Positions 24,981 through 34,569 of a DNA stretch of 57,862 nucleotides are shown here, one piece after another. The DNA is from Chloroflexota bacterium (lineage in GTDB: Bacteria; Chloroflexota; Anaerolineae; Aggregatilineales; Phototrophicaceae). Location of the stretch: assembly GCA_011523545.1 (NCBI GenBank), contig WTGN01000069.1:1-57862 (forward strand). The letters run 5' to 3'. Under the pieces are notes generated by a model that was not told the DNA's origin, did no database searches, and saw nothing but the letters and a program-made list of their open reading frames with translations. Positions within the stretch are counted from its first letter, which is position 1. Each line of letters begins with the position of its first letter. Made by a program: the position numbers and the translations under genes.

Positions 24981-25973
24981 TCAGACCGTGACTGAAACGC
25001 GGCGGCCGCTTTCGTAAGATTCGATGGCGGCCCAAGCCAGCGCCAGGGCCCGATATCCGGCGCGAGCAGGCACAGGCGGGTCTGCGCCGCGCTTGAAAGC
25101 TTTGAGCGTGCTTTCGAGGTATCGATCAAAGGTGCGGTGGAATTCGCGATCCGGGTCGTTGAAGTAGCCGGCTTCCCAGACCTCGCCCGTTTCGTCCCCG
25201 GCGCGGTGGAAGCGGTAGCGCTTGACCGTGTCGTCAACCAGGATCCGCCCGTCTGTGCCGTTGATCTCCAGCCGTTGCGTCTCGGGATAGGCGTAGGACG
25301 AATCGTAAGAGCCGACCAGGCTGCCCACCGCGCCATTGGCGAACTTCAGCGACAGAGCCATCGTGCTGTAGCCCACCCCGGTCATATCCGTCATCTCGGC
25401 TTGCAGCGAGGCGATCGGCCCGCAAAGATGCTCCAGCATGTCGAAGCCGTGGCATTGCGTCTCGATCAGGTTGGCGTGCGCATGCCCGCCCCGGCCGCCT
25501 TCGCCGCCGAAGCGCCAAGTGGCGAAAACCAGCTCACCCAGCCGCCCCGCGTCAAGCGCCGCCTTGGCCAATTGCACCGGCTTGGCATAACGATGGTTGA
25601 AGTTAATGGCGAAAAAGAGTTCGCGCATTGCCGCTTCTCGCAGCAAAGTCTCCGCTTCATCCAAATCGAAAACAAGCGGTTTCTCCACCAGCAGCGGGTA
25701 ACCGGCGCGGATCACCTGGAGCGTCGGCTCGTAATGGCCCCGGTTCGGCAGACTGAGGCTGACCAGATCCGGCTTTTCGGCGGCGAGCATGTCGTCGATA
25801 TTGAGGTAGGCGCGCAGGCCAAACTGCTTGGCTCGCGCTTGGGTTCGCGCTTCTGTGCGCCCGGCGACAGCGCAGAGCTCGACATCGTCGCGCGCCGCGA
25901 AGACACGGGCATGCTGATAACCCCAGCGGCCCGCGCCGATCAACGCGACTTTGACGCGCTGTTTTTGCGTCAT
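24981..25973 (-). CDS. Gfo/Idh/MocA-family oxidoreductase
   Basis: 330 residues. N-terminal Rossmann fold with GAGRWGYQHAR and the family motif VEKPL (in LLVEKPLVFD), then an alpha/beta substrate domain. Members oxidise or reduce sugars, inositols and related polyols with NAD(P). Its ATG overlaps the stop of the zinc dehydrogenase upstream (ATGA). It is the last gene of the minus-strand operon containing importer 2, so it probably processes the imported substrate. Confidence 0.88.
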   Translation of the reverse strand: MTQKQRVKVALIGAGRWGYQHARVFAARDDVELCAVAGRTEARTQARAKQFGLRAYLNIDDMLAAEKPDLVSLSLPNRGHYEPTLQVIRAGYPLLVEKPLVFDLDEAETLLREAAMRELFFAINFNHRYAKPVQLAKAALDAGRLGELVFATWRFGGEGGRGGHAHANLIETQCHGFDMLEHLCGPIASLQAEMTDMTGVGYSTMALSLKFANGAVGSLVGSYDSSYAYPETQRLEINGTDGRILVDDTVKRYRFHRAGDETGEVWEAGYFNDPDREFHRTFDRYLESTLKAFKRGADPPVPARAGYRALALAWAAIESYESGRRVSVTV

Positions 25974-27001
25974 TGTTCGATGACGACCTTGCCGGTGTTT
26001 CCGGCGAAAAAGAGCTCGAATGCGCGCTGAATCTCGCTCAGCGGCAGGCGATGGGTGATGATCTGCAGCAAATAGTCTCGGTGCGCCCGCAAGTGATTGA
26101 GGTTTTCCGGCAGTTCGTTGTAGCAGAAGTACTCGCTGCCCAGGACCGCGCGCTCCGGCGCGATCAAGTCGGGCGAAATCGTCAGGTCCAGCCCCTGCCC
26201 GTGGCCGATGCAGACGAGAACGCCGCGCTGCGAAAGCGCGTCCAGAGCGGCGCGGCGCGCATCGCCCCTGCCGCTGGTATCGAAGGCGGCGTCAACAGCG
26301 GCCAGGCCATGGCGCTTCAGACCGGCGTCGAGGGGCATTTCAGCGACATTTACGGGCAGCCCGCCCAATTGCTCCGCCAGCGCCAAACGGTACGGAATCA
26401 CATCTGTGATCAGCACCGGCAGGTCAAAGCCCAGCGTCACCTTTAGCATGGCCAGCATGCCCAGCCCAATGGGGCCGGCGCCGGTCACCACAGCCGATTC
26501 AATGTCAGGCCGAACCAATTGCGCGCGGCGGATGCCATGGCCGTTGGTGCCCATGATGTCCAGCAGCAGCGTCGCTTCGGTCGGACTCATGTCTGGATCA
26601 ACCGGAAAGAAGACATTCTCGTTGACCAGTTCGTAGACGCCGAAGCCGCCATCGGCGTTGAAGCCGTAATCGGCTCGTTTATGCAGGCATTGATTGCTGA
26701 AGCCCAGGGCGCAGCTGCGACATTTGCCGCAGAAGTCCATCAGGAAGACGGCGCCCGGCGTGCCAATTGGCGTACTCGTGTTCGGTCCGGCGGCGGCGAC
26801 GATGCCAGCGCCTTCATGCCCGGGCGTGACCGCGCTGCCGTCGTAGAATTGGCCGCGCTCCGAGCCGCAGAGGGCGTTGGCGCCGACTTGCAGCAGCAAC
26901 TGGCCCGGGCCGGGCACGGGCACGTCTTTCTCATGAAAGCTGATGATCCCGCCGCCCTCGAAATTGGGGGCGGTCATGACTTCGGGTATGGTTCTAAGCA
27001 T
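25970..27001 (-). CDS. Zinc-dependent medium-chain dehydrogenase
   Basis: 343 residues. Catalytic zinc motif LCGSE...GHE, a structural zinc lobe CGKCRSCALGFSNQC and Rossmann motif GAGPIGLG. Differs from the dehydrogenase at 104 in having the structural zinc cysteines. Seventeen bases after the importer 2 permease and overlapping the Gfo/Idh/MocA gene, so the three form a transport-and-oxidation operon, likely for a polyol or sugar. Confidence 0.88.
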   Translation of the reverse strand: MLRTIPEVMTAPNFEGGGIISFHEKDVPVPGPGQLLLQVGANALCGSERGQFYDGSAVTPGHEGAGIVAAAGPNTSTPIGTPGAVFLMDFCGKCRSCALGFSNQCLHKRADYGFNADGGFGVYELVNENVFFPVDPDMSPTEATLLLDIMGTNGHGIRRAQLVRPDIESAVVTGAGPIGLGMLAMLKVTLGFDLPVLITDVIPYRLALAEQLGGLPVNVAEMPLDAGLKRHGLAAVDAAFDTSGRGDARRAALDALSQRGVLVCIGHGQGLDLTISPDLIAPERAVLGSEYFCYNELPENLNHLRAHRDYLLQIITHRLPLSEIQRAFELFFAGNTGKVVIEQ

Positions 27002-27018
27002 CGTAGAATCGTCCTAGT

Positions 27019-27873
27019 TTAGCGCCCGCCCATGCCCGTGAGCATGAAGCTCTGCGTGATCCGACGCTGGAATATAACATAGACGATAAGCACGGGGATG
27101 CTCGACATGGAACTGGCCGCCATGATCAGAGCGGGTTCAGAAAATGAATCGCCCGCGCCATAGGCCCCGGCAAGCACAGCCAAGCCAACCGGCAGGGTAC
27201 GATTCTCGACCCGGCTGAGCACAATCAATGGCCAGAACAGATCATTCCAGGAATGCAAAAACACAAATATGCCCAAGGCGATCAGCGCATTGCGATTGAC
27301 CGGAATCAAGATCTGCCAGTAAATGCGCAGGCGGCTCGCGCCGTCGACAATCGCGGCTTCCTCAAGTTCGCGCGGGAAGGTCGTGAAGAACTGCCGCAGC
27401 AAGAATAAGCCGAAGACATTGGGCGCGGCGGGCCAAATCACTGCGTGATAGCTGTCCAGCCAGCCCAAATCGCGCACCAGCAAATAATTGGGGATCATGT
27501 AAATCTGCGATGGAATCATCAGCGTGAAAATGACAACGATGAAGATCAGATTCTTGAAGGGAAAGTCCAGCCGGGCGAAACCATAAGCGGCCAGGCTGGT
27601 CACGAATAGCGTGGCAGCCGTTGTCGCAACGGCAATGACCAGACTGTTCCAGCCCCAGCGCGGCACGTTTATATCGCCCCGCGTCATAATCTCATGGTAG
27701 TGTTCCAGCGTCGGCACGGGCGGAATGAAGTCCGGTGGATAATAGAAGGCTTCCGGATTAGTTTTCAAGGATGTCGCGACCATCCAATAGAAGGGGAAGA
27801 GTATCGCGAATGCGAGGATGATCAGCAATACATACAGCGCCATGCGCGATATCTGCGTATTGGTATCGGTCAT
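27019..27873 (-). CDS. Sugar ABC transporter permease, MalG type (importer 2)
   Basis: 284 residues, six helices, EAA loop ELEEAAIVDGASRLRIYWQILIPVNR. The frame is open upstream to 28095 inside the neighbouring permease. The ATG at 27873 (MTDTNTQISR) gives a normal N-terminus and avoids that overlap. Part of the operon binding protein - MalF - MalG - dehydrogenase - Gfo/Idh/MocA. Confidence 0.9.
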   Translation of the reverse strand: MTDTNTQISRMALYVLLIILAFAILFPFYWMVATSLKTNPEAFYYPPDFIPPVPTLEHYHEIMTRGDINVPRWGWNSLVIAVATTAATLFVTSLAAYGFARLDFPFKNLIFIVVIFTLMIPSQIYMIPNYLLVRDLGWLDSYHAVIWPAAPNVFGLFLLRQFFTTFPRELEEAAIVDGASRLRIYWQILIPVNRNALIALGIFVFLHSWNDLFWPLIVLSRVENRTLPVGLAVLAGAYGAGDSFSEPALIMAASSMSSIPVLIVYVIFQRRITQSFMLTGMGGR

Positions 27874-27913
27874 TCGCGGAGTTTGCGCTTCCGCCTGCAC
27901 TGCGCGGCGCTCC

Positions 27914-28837
27914 TTAATATTCCAGACGGCGGCCGCCAAAGCGGAACTGCAGCAAGGTGAAGGCCATGATGATGACGGCCAGCGACACCGCCATCGCCGT
28001 GCCAAAGCCCATGCGGAAATAAGTCCAGGCGGCGCGGAACATATAGAAGATGACCGTGAAGGAGTCTTGCGCCGGCCCGCCATTGGTGATGACATAAGGC
28101 TGGGCGAAAACCTGGAAGTGTGAGATTAGCTGCGTAACGGCGACGAAGAGGATGATCGGCCGCAGTAAGGGAATTGTGATGTAGCGGGTCATCTGCCAGC
28201 CGCGCGCGCCGTCTATTCGAGCCGCTTCATAAATGTCTTGCGGAATATTGCTCAGCCCGGCCAGGTAGATCAGCATCGGAAAACCGAAAGCCCACCACAG
28301 CGTTATCACGCTCAATGATGGAATGACTAAATCCGAATCGGCAATAAAGGGAATGGGACCAATGCCGACAGTGCCGAACAAGTAGTTCACAATGCCGAAT
28401 TGCTGACCCAGCAGCCATCGCATGACCAGGCCGACGACCGATGCGCTAAGCACGTAAGGGAAGAAGAACAGCGTACGAAAGACGTTCCGCCCGCGAAAGG
28501 GCACATTCAGCGCGATGGCAATGAAGATCGGAATCGTCGTAAGTAGCGCGCTGGTCAGAAAGGCAAAATAAACTGTATTGCGCAGCGCCACCCACCATAG
28601 ATCGTCATTCAAGAGCTCATCGTAATTGTCAAGACCGATGAAGGGCTTGGGGCCAAATATCTCCCAGCGGAAGAAACTCATCTGCAAGCTGGCGAGGATG
28701 GGACGGAGAATGAAAATGACGAAGAGAATCATGAACGGGAGAATGAAAGCGTAGTTGCCGAGGTACCATTTCCAACTGCGGCAACTCCCGGAAGCGCTTG
28801 GCTCCGGCGAAAGAGATCGCCCGAATCGTTTGAACAT
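27914..28837 (-). CDS. Sugar ABC transporter permease, MalF type (importer 2)
   Basis: 307 residues, six helices, EAA loop DIYEAARIDGARGWQMTRYITIPLL. Its leader (minus strand) contains a family B element whose G-rich strand is the coding strand, and beyond it a perfect 30-base palindrome, which separates it from the binding-protein gene. Confidence 0.9.
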   Translation of the reverse strand: MFKRFGRSLSPEPSASGSCRSWKWYLGNYAFILPFMILFVIFILRPILASLQMSFFRWEIFGPKPFIGLDNYDELLNDDLWWVALRNTVYFAFLTSALLTTIPIFIAIALNVPFRGRNVFRTLFFFPYVLSASVVGLVMRWLLGQQFGIVNYLFGTVGIGPIPFIADSDLVIPSLSVITLWWAFGFPMLIYLAGLSNIPQDIYEAARIDGARGWQMTRYITIPLLRPIILFVAVTQLISHFQVFAQPYVITNGGPAQDSFTVIFYMFRAAWTYFRMGFGTAMAVSLAVIIMAFTLLQFRFGGRRLEY

Positions 28838-28858
28838 GGGAGTCTTTCCCAGCCTGCC

Positions 28859-28924
28859 AACCCCATCCCCCAGCCTCTTCCTGTAGGTATGTGTCTACGC
28901 TACCCGAAGCATCAGGGAAGGGGA
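28859..28924 (-). repeat. Family B element in leader of importer 2 permease
   Basis: On the minus strand: CCCCTTCCCTGATGC arm, then GAGGCTGGGGGATGGGGTTGG, ending 22 bases before the permease ATG at 28837. Confidence 0.75.
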
Positions 28925-28941
28925 GCTTACTCATCGCGGGC

Positions 28942-28971
28942 AAGTCTCCCCCAATGCATTGGGGGAGACTT
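28942..28971. repeat. Perfect 30-base palindrome (family C)
   Basis: AAGTCTCCCCCAATG followed by its exact reverse complement, then AGAGGGGGT. Lies between the binding-protein stop and the permease leader of importer 2, where it could set relative mRNA levels. Confidence 0.85.
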
Positions 28972-28994
28972 AGAGGGGGTTGCGAACCTATCGC

Positions 28995-30308
28995 CTATTT
29001 GTAGCGATCCAAGATGCGCTGGATGCGCGCGTTCGCCTCGGGGAAGACATCCGCCATCGAGACTTCGCATTCGCTCTCGAAAGCGCGCGCCATCGCATCG
29101 GCATATTGCGCTTCGATTTCCAGCCAGTTGCGATGCTGCCGATCAAAGACGCCGTTTGCCAGCAGATTCTCGCCGAATACGGAGGCCGACGGATACACTT
29201 CCGGATCCATGTTTTCGATCTGCGAGATGCGCGCCGGCGGCATGCCTGAATGCGCCCAATCCAAACCGTGCTCGGACATGTACGCCAGGAAGCGCTTAGA
29301 AGCGTCAAGGCGGTCGCCTTCGGCTTGAATCGGCAGATAGAAGACATGCGCGCTTGCCCAGACGGCGTGGTTGCCCTCTTCGCCCAATGCCGGGTAGGGC
29401 AGCGCCATCCAGTTTTCTACGTTCTGGCTCACGAAGTTCCAGGCCCAACTGCCGTGGTTGAATATCGCCATGTTGATCGACAAGGCGCGATAGCGATCGA
29501 AGCCGGCCGGCGGCGGCGCTACATGATGCACACATTCCAGATCCTGGAACCACTGCATCGTGTTGATGATGGCCTCATCTTCAAGCAGCGCACTGCCCAT
29601 ATCATCGGCCCAGCTCATGCTATTCTGCGCCAAAGCCGTCAAGAAGCCAGGACGATACCAGAAGATCGACGTGCCCCATTGGACGATATTGTCCGGATCG
29701 AAGTCGTCCGACTGGGCGTTATTGCCGTTAGCGTCCAGCGTAAGCCGCTGCGCCAAATCCAGATATTCCTCAGGCGTGGTCGCGAGGGTATCGCAGGGCA
29801 CGCCGGCGGCGTCAAACAGATCGCAATTATGCCATTCGCCGTAGCCGTGGAAGTCGAGCGGCACGCCCATAATCCTGCCATTGGGGTCCGTCAGCGAGTC
29901 AATAATGGCGGGAGAAACATCGTCGATCGGAATCGGGCCGCCGTTGCTGGAATACATGTCGCTTAAGTCGCGCAGGACGCCCATGGTGTTGAATTGCGTC
30001 ATCTCGTATTCATGCATCAGGAAGATATCGGGCGGATTGCCCGCCGCCAGACCGGCCAGCAGTTTCGGGAAGTATTGCTGCGTCCAATTCAGGCGCTCCA
30101 TACGCACCGACACATCGGGGTTTTGCGCTACGAAGTCCTCGATCATCGGGATCATGGTTTCGCCATCGGGTCCGGTCAAGCCGTTCCAGAAGAGCAGTTG
30201 AATTTCGCCAGTGCCGGCTTCGCTGACCAGCGCGTCGTCCTGCGCCATCACGCCGACCGCCGACGCCAGCAGCAGCACGACTGCCAAAAGCAATCTAAAC
30301 TTATTCAT
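28995..30308 (-). CDS. Sugar ABC transporter substrate-binding protein (importer 2)
   Basis: 437 residues. Signal peptide (MNKFRLLLAVVLLLASAVGVMAQ), then a family 1 solute-binding fold: IQLLFWNGLTGPDG, a PPDIFLMHEYEMTQF segment and aromatic-rich ligand region (WYRPGF, NHGSWAWNF). Start at 30308: GAGGAG nine bases upstream; an ATG three codons earlier abuts that site and is less likely. First gene of the importer 2 operon. No lipobox. Confidence 0.85.
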   Translation of the reverse strand: MNKFRLLLAVVLLLASAVGVMAQDDALVSEAGTGEIQLLFWNGLTGPDGETMIPMIEDFVAQNPDVSVRMERLNWTQQYFPKLLAGLAAGNPPDIFLMHEYEMTQFNTMGVLRDLSDMYSSNGGPIPIDDVSPAIIDSLTDPNGRIMGVPLDFHGYGEWHNCDLFDAAGVPCDTLATTPEEYLDLAQRLTLDANGNNAQSDDFDPDNIVQWGTSIFWYRPGFLTALAQNSMSWADDMGSALLEDEAIINTMQWFQDLECVHHVAPPPAGFDRYRALSINMAIFNHGSWAWNFVSQNVENWMALPYPALGEEGNHAVWASAHVFYLPIQAEGDRLDASKRFLAYMSEHGLDWAHSGMPPARISQIENMDPEVYPSASVFGENLLANGVFDRQHRNWLEIEAQYADAMARAFESECEVSMADVFPEANARIQRILDRYK

Positions 30309-30554
30309 CTTCTTCATCTCCTCAAATGAAATTATTGGACAAGGCAACTTTTGCTTCAGGCACTTTGAATAGACGCCTCCTGGATTCCACGTCAGCCATA
30401 CGCCACAAGCATATCGCGCCGAAAAGAAAAAGCAAATTTTGAGAAGCAGCAATTGCGCATGCCTGCCACAAGCCCGGCGGCGAGTGGTGAAGCTTCCGGC
30501 GCCCGCATCAACGCAAAATCCAAGTCGCAGCAAATATCCTCCTTTTGCGCAATC

Positions 30555-30584
30555 TTGACCCGCCATGCCCACAAACTGTATTAT
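30555..30584 (+). promoter_or_regulatory. Promoter of the sulfatase gene
   Basis: TTGACC, 18-base spacer, TATTAT; expected start near 30591. The gap 30309-30616 separates divergent genes and has no other clear feature. Confidence 0.6.
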
Positions 30585-30616
30585 CAAAGTAGAAACGAAA
30601 GATACCCGGAGCTGCC

Positions 30617-31954
30617 ATGTCCAGACCCAACATCCTCTTCATGATCGCTGATGATCACCGGCATTCCGCCCTCGGCGCGCTGGGAATCGAGGCGGTTTCG
30701 ACGCCCACCTTCGACCAGCTCATCGCCGATGGCGCTTGCTTCACCCAGGCGCATATCATGGGCTCGACCTCGGGCGCAGTTAGCATGCCCAGCCGCGGCA
30801 TGCTGATGTCTGGCTGCGGCTTGTTCCACACGCCTGATCCGCTGCCCGTTGATGTGCCGCTGCTGCCCGAGCTGCTGCGGCAGAATGGTTACCGGACCTT
30901 CGGTACCGGCAAATGGCATAACCGGCGCGGCAGCTACGCGCGCTGCTTCGGCGAAAGCGGCAAGGTCTTCTTCGGCGGTATGAACGATCAATACGCCATG
31001 CCGGTCAACGACTTTGACCCGGCCGGCGCATACCCGCCGGAAGAGACCTATATCGCTGATGGTTTCGCGACCACTGTGTTCAGCGACGAGATGATCAACT
31101 TTCTCAATCAGCGAGGGCCGGATGACGACGAACCCTTCTTCGCCTACATCGCTTACACATCGCCGCATGACCCGCGCACACCGCCGCCGCCCTACGATAC
31201 GATGTACGACCCGGCCGATATTGAAGTGCCGCCCAATTTCATGCCGGAGCACCCTTTTGATATTGGCGTGCGCGATATCCGCGACGAGGTCCTGGCCGGC
31301 TATCCACGCGGCGAAGACGAAATCAAGCAACACATCGCCGATTATTACGGCATGATCTCGCACATGGATCATGATATCGGGCGCATCCTGGAAACGCTGG
31401 AGGCGCGCGGCTTGCGCGAAAACACGGTCGTCATCTACACCTCGGATCATGGCTTGGGCGTTGGCCAGCACGGGCTGATGGGCAAGCAGAATCTCTACGA
31501 TCACAGCATGCGCATCCCGCTAATTATGCGCGGACCGGGCGTCCCCGCCGGTTTGCGCTCCCGCGCCCTGCTCTACCTGCTCGATCTCTATCCGACGCTG
31601 CTGGAGATGGCGGGCGTCGCCGTGCCGGAGCACACAGCCGGCCATAGCCTCTCCGCGCTGCTCAATGAATTAACGTATATGCACCGGCGGCAGATTTTCT
31701 CAGCGTATCAGGGTGTATTCGGTCATCCCGCCGGGGCGCCCTATCAGCGCAGCATCAAGAATGACCGCAACAAGCTGATCCAAACCGTTGTCGATGGCGA
31801 AGAGACCTGGCAGCTATTTGACCTCACAAGTGATCCTTTTGAAGTCAACGATTTGATTGACGATCCAGCAAGCGCCGCTCTCGTCGAGCGCCTGAAGGCA
31901 GACTTGAAAAAACGGGCAACGCGCGTTGAAGACCCCGTATTTGCAAGCGCCTGA
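30617..31954 (+). CDS. Sulfatase, Ser-type
   Basis: 445 residues, alkaline-phosphatase-like fold. N-terminal metal motif NILFMIADDHR, catalytic signature S-M-P-S-R-G-M-L-M-S-G with Ser in the formylglycine position, and the metal site YTSDHG. Ser-type sulfatases are matured by an anaerobic radical SAM enzyme (anSME), which is not in the window. No signal peptide, so a cytoplasmic enzyme acting on an imported sulfated sugar is likely, consistent with the divergent importer 2 operon. GGAG lies four bases before the ATG. Confidence 0.88.
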   Translation: MSRPNILFMIADDHRHSALGALGIEAVSTPTFDQLIADGACFTQAHIMGSTSGAVSMPSRGMLMSGCGLFHTPDPLPVDVPLLPELLRQNGYRTFGTGKWHNRRGSYARCFGESGKVFFGGMNDQYAMPVNDFDPAGAYPPEETYIADGFATTVFSDEMINFLNQRGPDDDEPFFAYIAYTSPHDPRTPPPPYDTMYDPADIEVPPNFMPEHPFDIGVRDIRDEVLAGYPRGEDEIKQHIADYYGMISHMDHDIGRILETLEARGLRENTVVIYTSDHGLGVGQHGLMGKQNLYDHSMRIPLIMRGPGVPAGLRSRALLYLLDLYPTLLEMAGVAVPEHTAGHSLSALLNELTYMHRRQIFSAYQGVFGHPAGAPYQRSIKNDRNKLIQTVVDGEETWQLFDLTSDPFEVNDLIDDPASAALVERLKADLKKRATRVEDPVFASA

Positions 31955-31978
31955 CCGATAGAAAATAGAAATCTGTAG

Positions 31979-31999
31979 GGGCGAGGCGGCGACTCGCCC
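31979..31999 (+). repeat. Family A repeat, tandem copy 1
   Basis: TGTAG then GGGCGAGGC / GACTCGCCC: 7-bp outer stem, inner mismatch. Confidence 0.75.
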
Positions 32000-32018
32000 G
32001 CATGCGCGACAGCCGTAG

Positions 32019-32039
32019 GGGCGAGGCGGCGACTCGCCC
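32019..32039 (+). repeat. Family A repeat, tandem copy 2
   Basis: Same core as copy 1, 40 bases on; a local duplication. Confidence 0.75.
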
Positions 32040-32058
32040 TCGAAAAGGCAAACTGTAG

Positions 32059-32079
32059 GGGCGAGCCACCGGGTCGCCC
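32059..32079 (+). repeat. Family A repeat, tandem copy 3
   Basis: GGGCGAGCC / GGGTCGCCC, one mismatch. Again 40 bases on; GGAG at its edge serves as the ribosome site for the next gene. Confidence 0.75.
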
Positions 32080-32093
32080 GCCGGAGAATGATC

Positions 32094-33338
32094 ATGACCG
32101 AAAACCTGCGCATCAATGGCGAACGCTTGTGGGACAGCATCATGGAGATGGCGAAAATCGGCGCCACGGCCAACGGGGGCAGCCACCGCCTCACCCTCAG
32201 CGACGAAGACAAGATTGGGCGCGATCTCTTCGCCAGCTGGTGCAGCGAAGCGGGCTTGAGCCTGACCGTTGACGAAATGGGCGATATGTTCGCGCGGCGC
32301 GCCGGCGCATCCAATGAGCGAGCGCCCGTCGGCATGGGCAGCCATCTCGATACGCAGCCATTCGGTGGGAAATTCGACGGCGTCTTCGGCGTGCTCGCCG
32401 GGCTCGAAGTCATCCGCACCCTGAACGAGCGCAACATCAGGACGACGACGCCGCTGGCGGTGGTCAACTGGACCAATGAGGAAGGCGCGCGCTTCGCCCC
32501 GGCCATGCTGGCTTCCGGCGTTTATGGCGGCGCCTTTGACCTTGACTGGGCGCATTCCCGGCGAGCGGTCGACACCGGCGCGACGCTCTTGGACGAGTTA
32601 AAGCGCATCGGCTATCACGGCGACTTGCCGGTTCAACAGCAGGAATTCTCCGCCTTTTTCGAATGTCATATCGAGCAGGGTCCCATTCTCGATAGCGAGG
32701 GCATCGCGGTCGGCGTGGTGAATGCGGCGCAAGGCTTTCGCTGGTACGATATTTCGCTAGAGGGCTTCGCCTCGCATTCCGGCTCGACGCCGATGGTCGG
32801 CCGGCGCAACGCCCTGCTTGGCATGGCCAAGGTGGTGCAGGCGGTCGACGACATCGCCCTGGCGCAGGCCCCGCTGGCCCGCGGCACCGTCGGCGGGCAG
32901 GTCGAGGTCGCGCCTGGCTCGCGCAATATCATCCCCGGCCGGGTCGACTTCACGGTCGATATGCGTCATCCGTCGGCGGAGACGCTGGCGCAAATGGATG
33001 CCTCCCTGCGCGCGGTCTGCAATGAAGTCGCGGACGATATCGGCCTGGAGCTGTCGTTGGAGCAAATCTCATACACCGAGCCGGTCGCCTTTGACGAGGG
33101 CTGCGTGGCCGCTTTGCAAAGCGCCTGCGAGCGGCTTGGCGCGTCGCACAGAACCATCACATCGGGCGCCGGCCATGACGCCTGCTATGTCGCGGAGCGC
33201 TGCCCGACCGCGATGCTCTTCGCGCCCTGCAAAGACGGCATCAGCCACCACGAATCCGAGAGCGCCGAAGCGGAAGATCTCGAAGCGGTCTGCAATGTGC
33301 TCCTTCATGCGGTGCTTGATGTCGCCGGCGTCGCCTAA
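32094..33338 (+). CDS. Zn-dependent amidohydrolase, N-carbamoyl-L-amino-acid hydrolase/allantoate family (M20)
   Basis: 414 residues. Metal-binding residues of the family are visible: H84 (GSHLDT), D95 (KFDG), E129-E130 (NEEGARF), a His in FECHIEQG and a His near ISHHE. The lid/dimerisation domain lies in the middle. These enzymes hydrolyse N-carbamoyl amino acids, ureidoglycolate-type ureides or related amides. ATG 32094 is chosen with GGAG seven bases upstream; ATG 32088 is too close. Its leader consists of three tandem hairpins. Confidence 0.85.
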   Translation: MTENLRINGERLWDSIMEMAKIGATANGGSHRLTLSDEDKIGRDLFASWCSEAGLSLTVDEMGDMFARRAGASNERAPVGMGSHLDTQPFGGKFDGVFGVLAGLEVIRTLNERNIRTTTPLAVVNWTNEEGARFAPAMLASGVYGGAFDLDWAHSRRAVDTGATLLDELKRIGYHGDLPVQQQEFSAFFECHIEQGPILDSEGIAVGVVNAAQGFRWYDISLEGFASHSGSTPMVGRRNALLGMAKVVQAVDDIALAQAPLARGTVGGQVEVAPGSRNIIPGRVDFTVDMRHPSAETLAQMDASLRAVCNEVADDIGLELSLEQISYTEPVAFDEGCVAALQSACERLGASHRTITSGAGHDACYVAERCPTAMLFAPCKDGISHHESESAEAEDLEAVCNVLLHAVLDVAGVA

Positions 33339-33374
33339 TCGGCGCGTTCAAGGCGGAAGCCGGGAAAGGCGCAA

Positions 33375-34529
33375 ATGAACTGGCGCGTCATCCTCCTCCT
33401 GGTCCTCATGGGCCTGGTCATCGCATTTGGCATCAGCCTCTATGAGCCTTTGAGCGGCGTCGCCCTCAGCGCCTCGACTCGATTCCAGGCGCCGCCGGTG
33501 GAGACGGACGGATACGCCCGCGCCATCGAGCCTTGGGCTTGGCAATTCCCGCGCGATTATGGCGCCCACCCCGCTTTTCAAACCGAATGGTGGTATTACA
33601 CCGGTGTCCTGGCGACCGAGGGGGGCCGGCGCTTCGGCTTTCAATTCACGATTTTCCGCCGCGCCATCTCGCCGCTCGCCCGCGAATCGGATTCCGAGTT
33701 CCGCAGCAATGACATCTACATGGCGCATTTCACCGTCAGCGATATCAAAGAGGGCGACTTTTACCATGATGTGCGTTATTCCCGGGGCGGCGCCGGGCTG
33801 GCGGGCGCAACCGTCGATCCCTTTTATCGCGTCTGGCTGGAAGACTGGGCGGTCAGCGCCGAAGATGACAATGCCAACAAGACGCATATCCGCGCCGCCA
33901 GCGCCGACTTCGCCATCGATTTGCACCTGTATCAAATGAAACATCCGGCGCTGCACGGCGACGGCGGGCTCAGCCAAAAGAGCGGCGAACCGGGCAATGC
34001 AAGCTATTACTACAGCTTGACGCGCTTGCTCACCGACGGCGGCATCAGGGTCGGCGACCAAGAATACATTGTGAGCGGGTTCAGCTGGATGGACCATGAA
34101 TTCAGCACCAGCGCTTTGGGCGACGGCGCGCAGGGCTGGGATTGGTTCGGCTTGATATTCACCGACGGCAGCGAACTCATGGTCGGGCAGATCCGCCAGG
34201 TTGACGGGCGCCGGGAGCCGGCATTCGGCGGCTTGACCATTGAGGCGGACGGCGGGACGCGCTATCTCAATGCAGCCGATTTTTCCATCCGCGTCCGCGA
34301 TACCTGGCGCAGCCCGCACAGCGGCGCTGAATACCCAGCCGGCTGGGAGATTGCCGTTGAGGGCGACGCCGGTTTCAGCATTCAAGTCGAGCCAATGCAA
34401 GCCGACCAGGAGCTGCATGAGGCCAGCATCATCTATTGGGAGGGCGCGGTTGAAGTCAGCGGTGATAAAAGCGGCGCCGGTTATGCCGAGCTGACCGGCT
34501 ACGTCGGCTCCATGCAGAATCGATTTTGA
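33375..34529 (+). CDS. AttH/CrtC-like lipocalin-type protein
   Basis: 384 residues. N-terminal hydrophobic helix (VILLLVLMGLVIAFGISLY), then a double beta-barrel type domain with the landmarks FQTEWWYYTG, GFQFTIFRR and GFSWMDHEFS, as in AttH/carotenoid 1,2-hydratase-like proteins. It is probably membrane-anchored and external. CrtC enzymes hydrate carotenoids, but no carotenoid genes are nearby, so the activity is unproven. Confidence 0.8.
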   Translation: MNWRVILLLVLMGLVIAFGISLYEPLSGVALSASTRFQAPPVETDGYARAIEPWAWQFPRDYGAHPAFQTEWWYYTGVLATEGGRRFGFQFTIFRRAISPLARESDSEFRSNDIYMAHFTVSDIKEGDFYHDVRYSRGGAGLAGATVDPFYRVWLEDWAVSAEDDNANKTHIRAASADFAIDLHLYQMKHPALHGDGGLSQKSGEPGNASYYYSLTRLLTDGGIRVGDQEYIVSGFSWMDHEFSTSALGDGAQGWDWFGLIFTDGSELMVGQIRQVDGRREPAFGGLTIEADGGTRYLNAADFSIRVRDTWRSPHSGAEYPAGWEIAVEGDAGFSIQVEPMQADQELHEASIIYWEGAVEVSGDKSGAGYAELTGYVGSMQNRF

Positions 34530-34569
34530 AGGGCTTGTCCGCTTCTCGTTTGCTCGCTTCCGCTGGCGG

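Noticed and set aside
31979..32079. Three evenly spaced 21-base repeats as a CRISPR-like array
   Set aside because: Repeats are hairpins of a dispersed intergenic family, spacers are about 19 bases, and there are no cas genes.
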